From NCBI GenBank assembly GCA_950022655.1, contig OX465584.1, forward strand, positions 61,816,841 to 61,880,840: a stretch of 64,000 nucleotides of DNA. The letters are read 5' to 3'. Below are positions 61,151-64,000 of the stretch, piece by piece. The position numbers and the translations under genes are program-made. The first letter of the stretch is position 1; every line of letters begins with the position of its first letter. This DNA comes from Alentia gelatinosa (lineage: Eukaryota; Annelida; Polychaeta; Phyllodocida; Polynoidae). The notes under the pieces were generated by a model. The model was not told the origin of the DNA and did not search any database. It was given only the letters and a program-made list of their open reading frames with translations.

Positions 61151-61776
61151 CATTTTTATATATCTTTACAACTAAAAACGGGACGATAGTAGATCATGTA
61201 CCGAAAAATCGTGAAGTGATGCTCGATGATGTAATTGCTGAGTATAATTACATTTTTTTCTGTCGACAGGCATTAGAGATTAATCTTTTTTTCCTATGAA
61301 GTAAAATAATATCATCCATACTGTCAGTTGTGGTGGGAACTAGAATCCTTCTCGGGAATTAATGGAGACAAAAAACGGACCCATCGGGATTTCCGGAAAT
61401 CGTCTGTAACTACCATTATGAATAATGAAAAATGTCATCTTGTCTTCTGGTGATATAAAGTCCCGTCAATTCTCCTTACTCAAAAATATAGCTAGGAAAA
61501 GTACCACGAACCCTTCATCAGTGATTTATACAGCGGATATAGGGGGTTTTAAGGCTCTGTCAACACTGGTTTATCTTGATATTAATGGATTATAGCCTTT
61601 CCACTTTACTTTTTTATTGAGCAATCCATTTCTGTGCAATGTGCTGATCATCTAATGGTAGATTCTAACTACATACAAATCGAGATCACTTGTTATACTT
61701 AAAATCAAAAAGAAAGAATAAATAAGGAGTGCTCATAATGAGCTGAGATTAAAATGATTTACTTTTAACCCTGTCG
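61151..61776. other. Stretch without recognised features
   Basis: AT-rich; nothing recognised. Confidence 0.35.
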
Positions 61777-62076
61777 GTGCACCCCTCTCATAAGATCTCA
61801 CACTCTCTGAGTGGTATTCTTTACTCTTACTACGCTCTATAGGAGAATAATTCTTAACAAACAAGGCTTAGAGGCTTGAGAATCCACTGGCCTGCCTCCC
61901 GTGTTTAAGACGTACATCAATGCAACCCAAAGATTTCTATAATCTGAATGATAGCACCTAGCGGGAATACTGTGTGCCAGTGGATTCTCAAGGCTCTAAG
62001 CTAAGTTGGTTAAGAATTATAAACCGTGTACAGAATACCACTTAGAGACTGTGAGATCTTATGAGAGGGGTGCACC
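61777..62076. mobile_element. Family A MITE (complete, reverse centre)
   Basis: GTGCACCCCTCTCATAAGATC to GATCTTATGAGAGGGGTGCAC. The central block is in the opposite orientation to the 7.8 kb copy, i.e. the element is inserted the other way round. Confidence 0.92.
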
Positions 62077-62094
62077 CAGATCAGCTACATACAT

Positions 62095-62430
62095 GTATCG
62101 CTATTTTATTATAGGCGAATGTCTTACGCTTACTGACGAGGAGGACAAATTCTGTTCGACTCCAAGTGAGGAAATAATACTCATACGTCCCTCCATACTG
62201 TAATCATTCCGTCATTATGCTATTTAGTGAGTTGTAGAATGACATTCATGAATATTGATTTCTAGGTATACACTAATATAGAGACACAGTGAGTGTCAAT
62301 GAATTCCGTATGTTCCTCGATATTTTGGTCGTCAATACATACCTCGTTTTCCGAACTCGGTGAGTATTTCTAACCAAAATAACTCTGAACAGATTCCGTT
62401 CAGTACCACAAACTATGTTTCTATACATGA
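62095..62430. mobile_element. Family I fold-back element
   Basis: TTATAGGCGAATGTCTTACG, TAGAGACACAGTGAGTGTC and AACAGATTCCGTTCAGTACC in the same order as at 23.8-24.1 kb. Confidence 0.78.
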
Positions 62431-62524
62431 TTATATATACCGAACACTCCATAATGACATAACCCTGCTAGAGGGTGTATAGTTACAGAAAGGTTGGTCG
62501 AATCTATGTAGAAAACCTACACCG

Positions 62525-62885
62525 CTGCCGAGGTGAGAATTATTTTTGTACCTTCACCATACGCTATGAGGAATATTGGACTTCGATATAGCAGTAACTC
62601 TACCACTGCTGGAGATGAAGGAGAAATGTAGCTGCACACCACACAACATAGACATGGCATGAGAGGGACTGGTCTTTGATATAGGAGTAAGTCTACCACT
62701 GCTAGAGATGAAAGGGAAAGGTTGCCGCACACTTCACCGCATAAACATGGTATGAGAAGGACTGGCAATTGATAAAGATATAAGTCTACCGATCTCACCC
62801 CTACACATTTATAGTGGTGAGAATTTTATTTCCCACACCACATAAACATGGTATGAGAAATACTTGCCTTTTGCACGGCAGTCTA
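62525..62885 (-). repeat. 90-bp tandem repeat, minus orientation (about 3-4 copies)
   Basis: CACACCACACAACATAGACATGG, TCTACCACTGCTGGAGATGA and AAGGACTGGC are reverse-complement units of the 1-467 array, fairly diverged. Confidence 0.88.
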
Positions 62886-63415
62886 CCAATGCCGGAAATT
62901 TCCGGATCAGGAATTTGATTTATTTTGCGATACAGATTTTCAATGGCTTCAAAGCACAGAATTCCTTTATCTCTCAAGTCACTGTAGCATCGAGCGGGTT
63001 GTAACGAATGTCACCTGTCCTCAGTGTATGTAAATATTGATGAGACAGTGTGGCATCACCTGGGACCCCTGTCTGCCGAGTTGAGGTACACTACATCGTG
63101 AAGTTCTGGTCTCTACATCCCTATCGAGACCAATTATATTGGTCTCAACATGAAGAGATTACTATAGATCAAAAAGTTTGGCTTCCCAACAGTGTCCTCA
63201 CGTTCCCGGTAGGGTGTGGAGGATTTTTCTTTTTTCTCAATATGAAGAGATTAAGTCATCAAAATTGTCCATATTTATTAGTGACAAAAATGACTGGATT
63301 GAAACAGTCTCCATTTTGTAGCAGCCCCCTCTGGTATTGATGTTTACATTATGGCTGCCTTGTAGTGAATGGCATATTCACCCTCATTATCGCTCAATCC
63401 ATGTGCCATACACTA
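62886..63415. other. Stretch without recognised gene
   Basis: A 96-codon ORF (63050-63340) has no recognisable domain. Confidence 0.3.
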
Positions 63416-63417
63416 CA

Positions 63418-64000
63418 AAGGTATAGGGAATTAGGAGCAAATAGAATGTTCATCATTGATGAATGAGTGTGCAATTATGAATGAATAATTATAAAAGGGT
63501 TCAGTTACATTCAATTCATAGATAGTTTTCTGTAACCCACTTGCACCCACTCGACTCATTTGTTCAACCGCCTGGGTTTATGATCCAAACACATCAGCAC
63601 CAGTGGGTCAATGAGGTATTTTGGTCTCTAGTTATTGGTCATGGTCAGTTGGGCATGCCTTTGAGACCCTGAGACACTGGCACCCTGCCCCTTTCCCACA
63701 ATCACAGTGACTAGCACGCGGATAGTGAAGGGATATATTTTTCTCAGCAGGCTGGAAATGTATGTGAGCACTCTAACCTTCAATAGGCAACGTATATAGT
63801 GCGTGCAAGCACGCTCTAATAATAGGCTACTATAAAGAGGATGTGCATGGGTATACGTTAAGTGTAAAATGACATCAGCCAATCACATTAAGAACAGCAA
63901 TTCCATCAACCACCGCCACCCATCTGTACCTTAAGCAATCAACCTCCGATTCACCCGTGATGTCTGAAACCCATTTCTGCAACTGCCTGAGTCTAGGATC
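63418..64000 (-). mobile_element. Family L repeat, opposite orientation
   Basis: CTAGGAGC-type start (AGGAGCAAATAGAATGTTC) through CATCAACCACCGCCACCC and CCGATTCACCCGTGATGTC is the reverse complement of the 60.2-61.15 kb copy without its insertion; it runs to or beyond the window edge. Confidence 0.75.

Overview
This window is eukaryotic, repeat-dominated, nearly gene-free DNA, most likely from a metazoan. A lophotrochozoan such as a mollusc is my best guess. That guess rests on the tRNA-headed SINE with a GTCATACCAAAGAC body, the very high density of short inverted-repeat elements (MITEs), the complete Ngaro-type retrotransposon and GT-AG exon signals. I see no operons, rRNA or CRISPR. Bacterial gene models do not apply: almost all open frames are chance frames or frames kept open by tandem repeats.

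The centrepiece is a complete, apparently recent Ngaro-like (DIRS-order) tyrosine-recombinase retrotransposon at 29225-33614. It has Gag with zinc fingers, reverse transcriptase-RNase H with no methyltransferase, and a tyrosine recombinase with its catalytic residues. These are framed by split direct repeats in the order A1-ORFs-B1-A2-B2. Both repeat pairs are identical by eye. Gag and Pol share a frame and are separated by one TGA. The recombinase lies in the +1 frame with no early ATG. The element joins an (AT)n tract through a shared TAT triplet.

I give dispersed inverted-repeat families local labels, not database names. A ends in CACCCCTCTCATAAGATCTC. B ends in CGGCGTTTACA. C has GTTTAATAATCTAGGATCG. 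D has TTAA-CCCTTT ends (piggyBac-like). E has CCACCAACCACGACAAGG. F has CACTATCACGATTTGCGC. G has CATCTACCGATTTCGGAAC. H has CACTGCACGAAAACCACC. I has CAGATTCCATTCAGTCAC. J has GGGACGAAAACGT repeats plus a hairpin. K has CATTTCCATTGGCCG. L has GCTCACATACA. M has TATAGGGCACA. P is a double-hairpin element. R ends in a long palindrome. S has GTCCACCTACTACGATA. T has GTATGTCCATACACACTCC. U has TCGTTCTTAGTTT. X has CCCCCACCTACCACGAT. Many copies are nested: B in A, SINE in B, D in C, E split by a retro-insert, Ngaro beside P.

Layout. 0-6.2 kb: a 90-bp array, then families C, G, I, X, E, H and M. 6.2-8.2 kb: 27-bp and 10-bp minisatellites with an A insertion. 9-15 kb: B with SINE, J, a CpG-rich patch, R, D, and an X/E chimera. 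15-18 kb: hairpins, S, an E-box-rich promoter-like stretch with a small ORF, and M. 18.4-22.9 kb: a ~170-bp array, a ~59-bp array, a candidate host exon (20671-20787), a tRNA-headed 90-bp array and a 10-bp array. 23-29 kb: G, I, T, a cluster of S and U, C and H. 29-33.6 kb: Ngaro. 34-41 kb: tandemly duplicated C with D inside, a 13-bp array, A with B inside, H, and an F tandem array. 41-49.9 kb: K, A, N, C, P, G, a G-rich tract and a 10-bp array. 49.9-52.8 kb: a 2.7-kb satellite made from the end of a B MITE, with a 1,068-bp higher-order duplication. 53-64 kb: I, C, hairpins, E, J, R, L, A and a third 90-bp array.

The only convincing protein genes are the three Ngaro ORFs. The candidate exon and the promoter-linked ORF are weaker.
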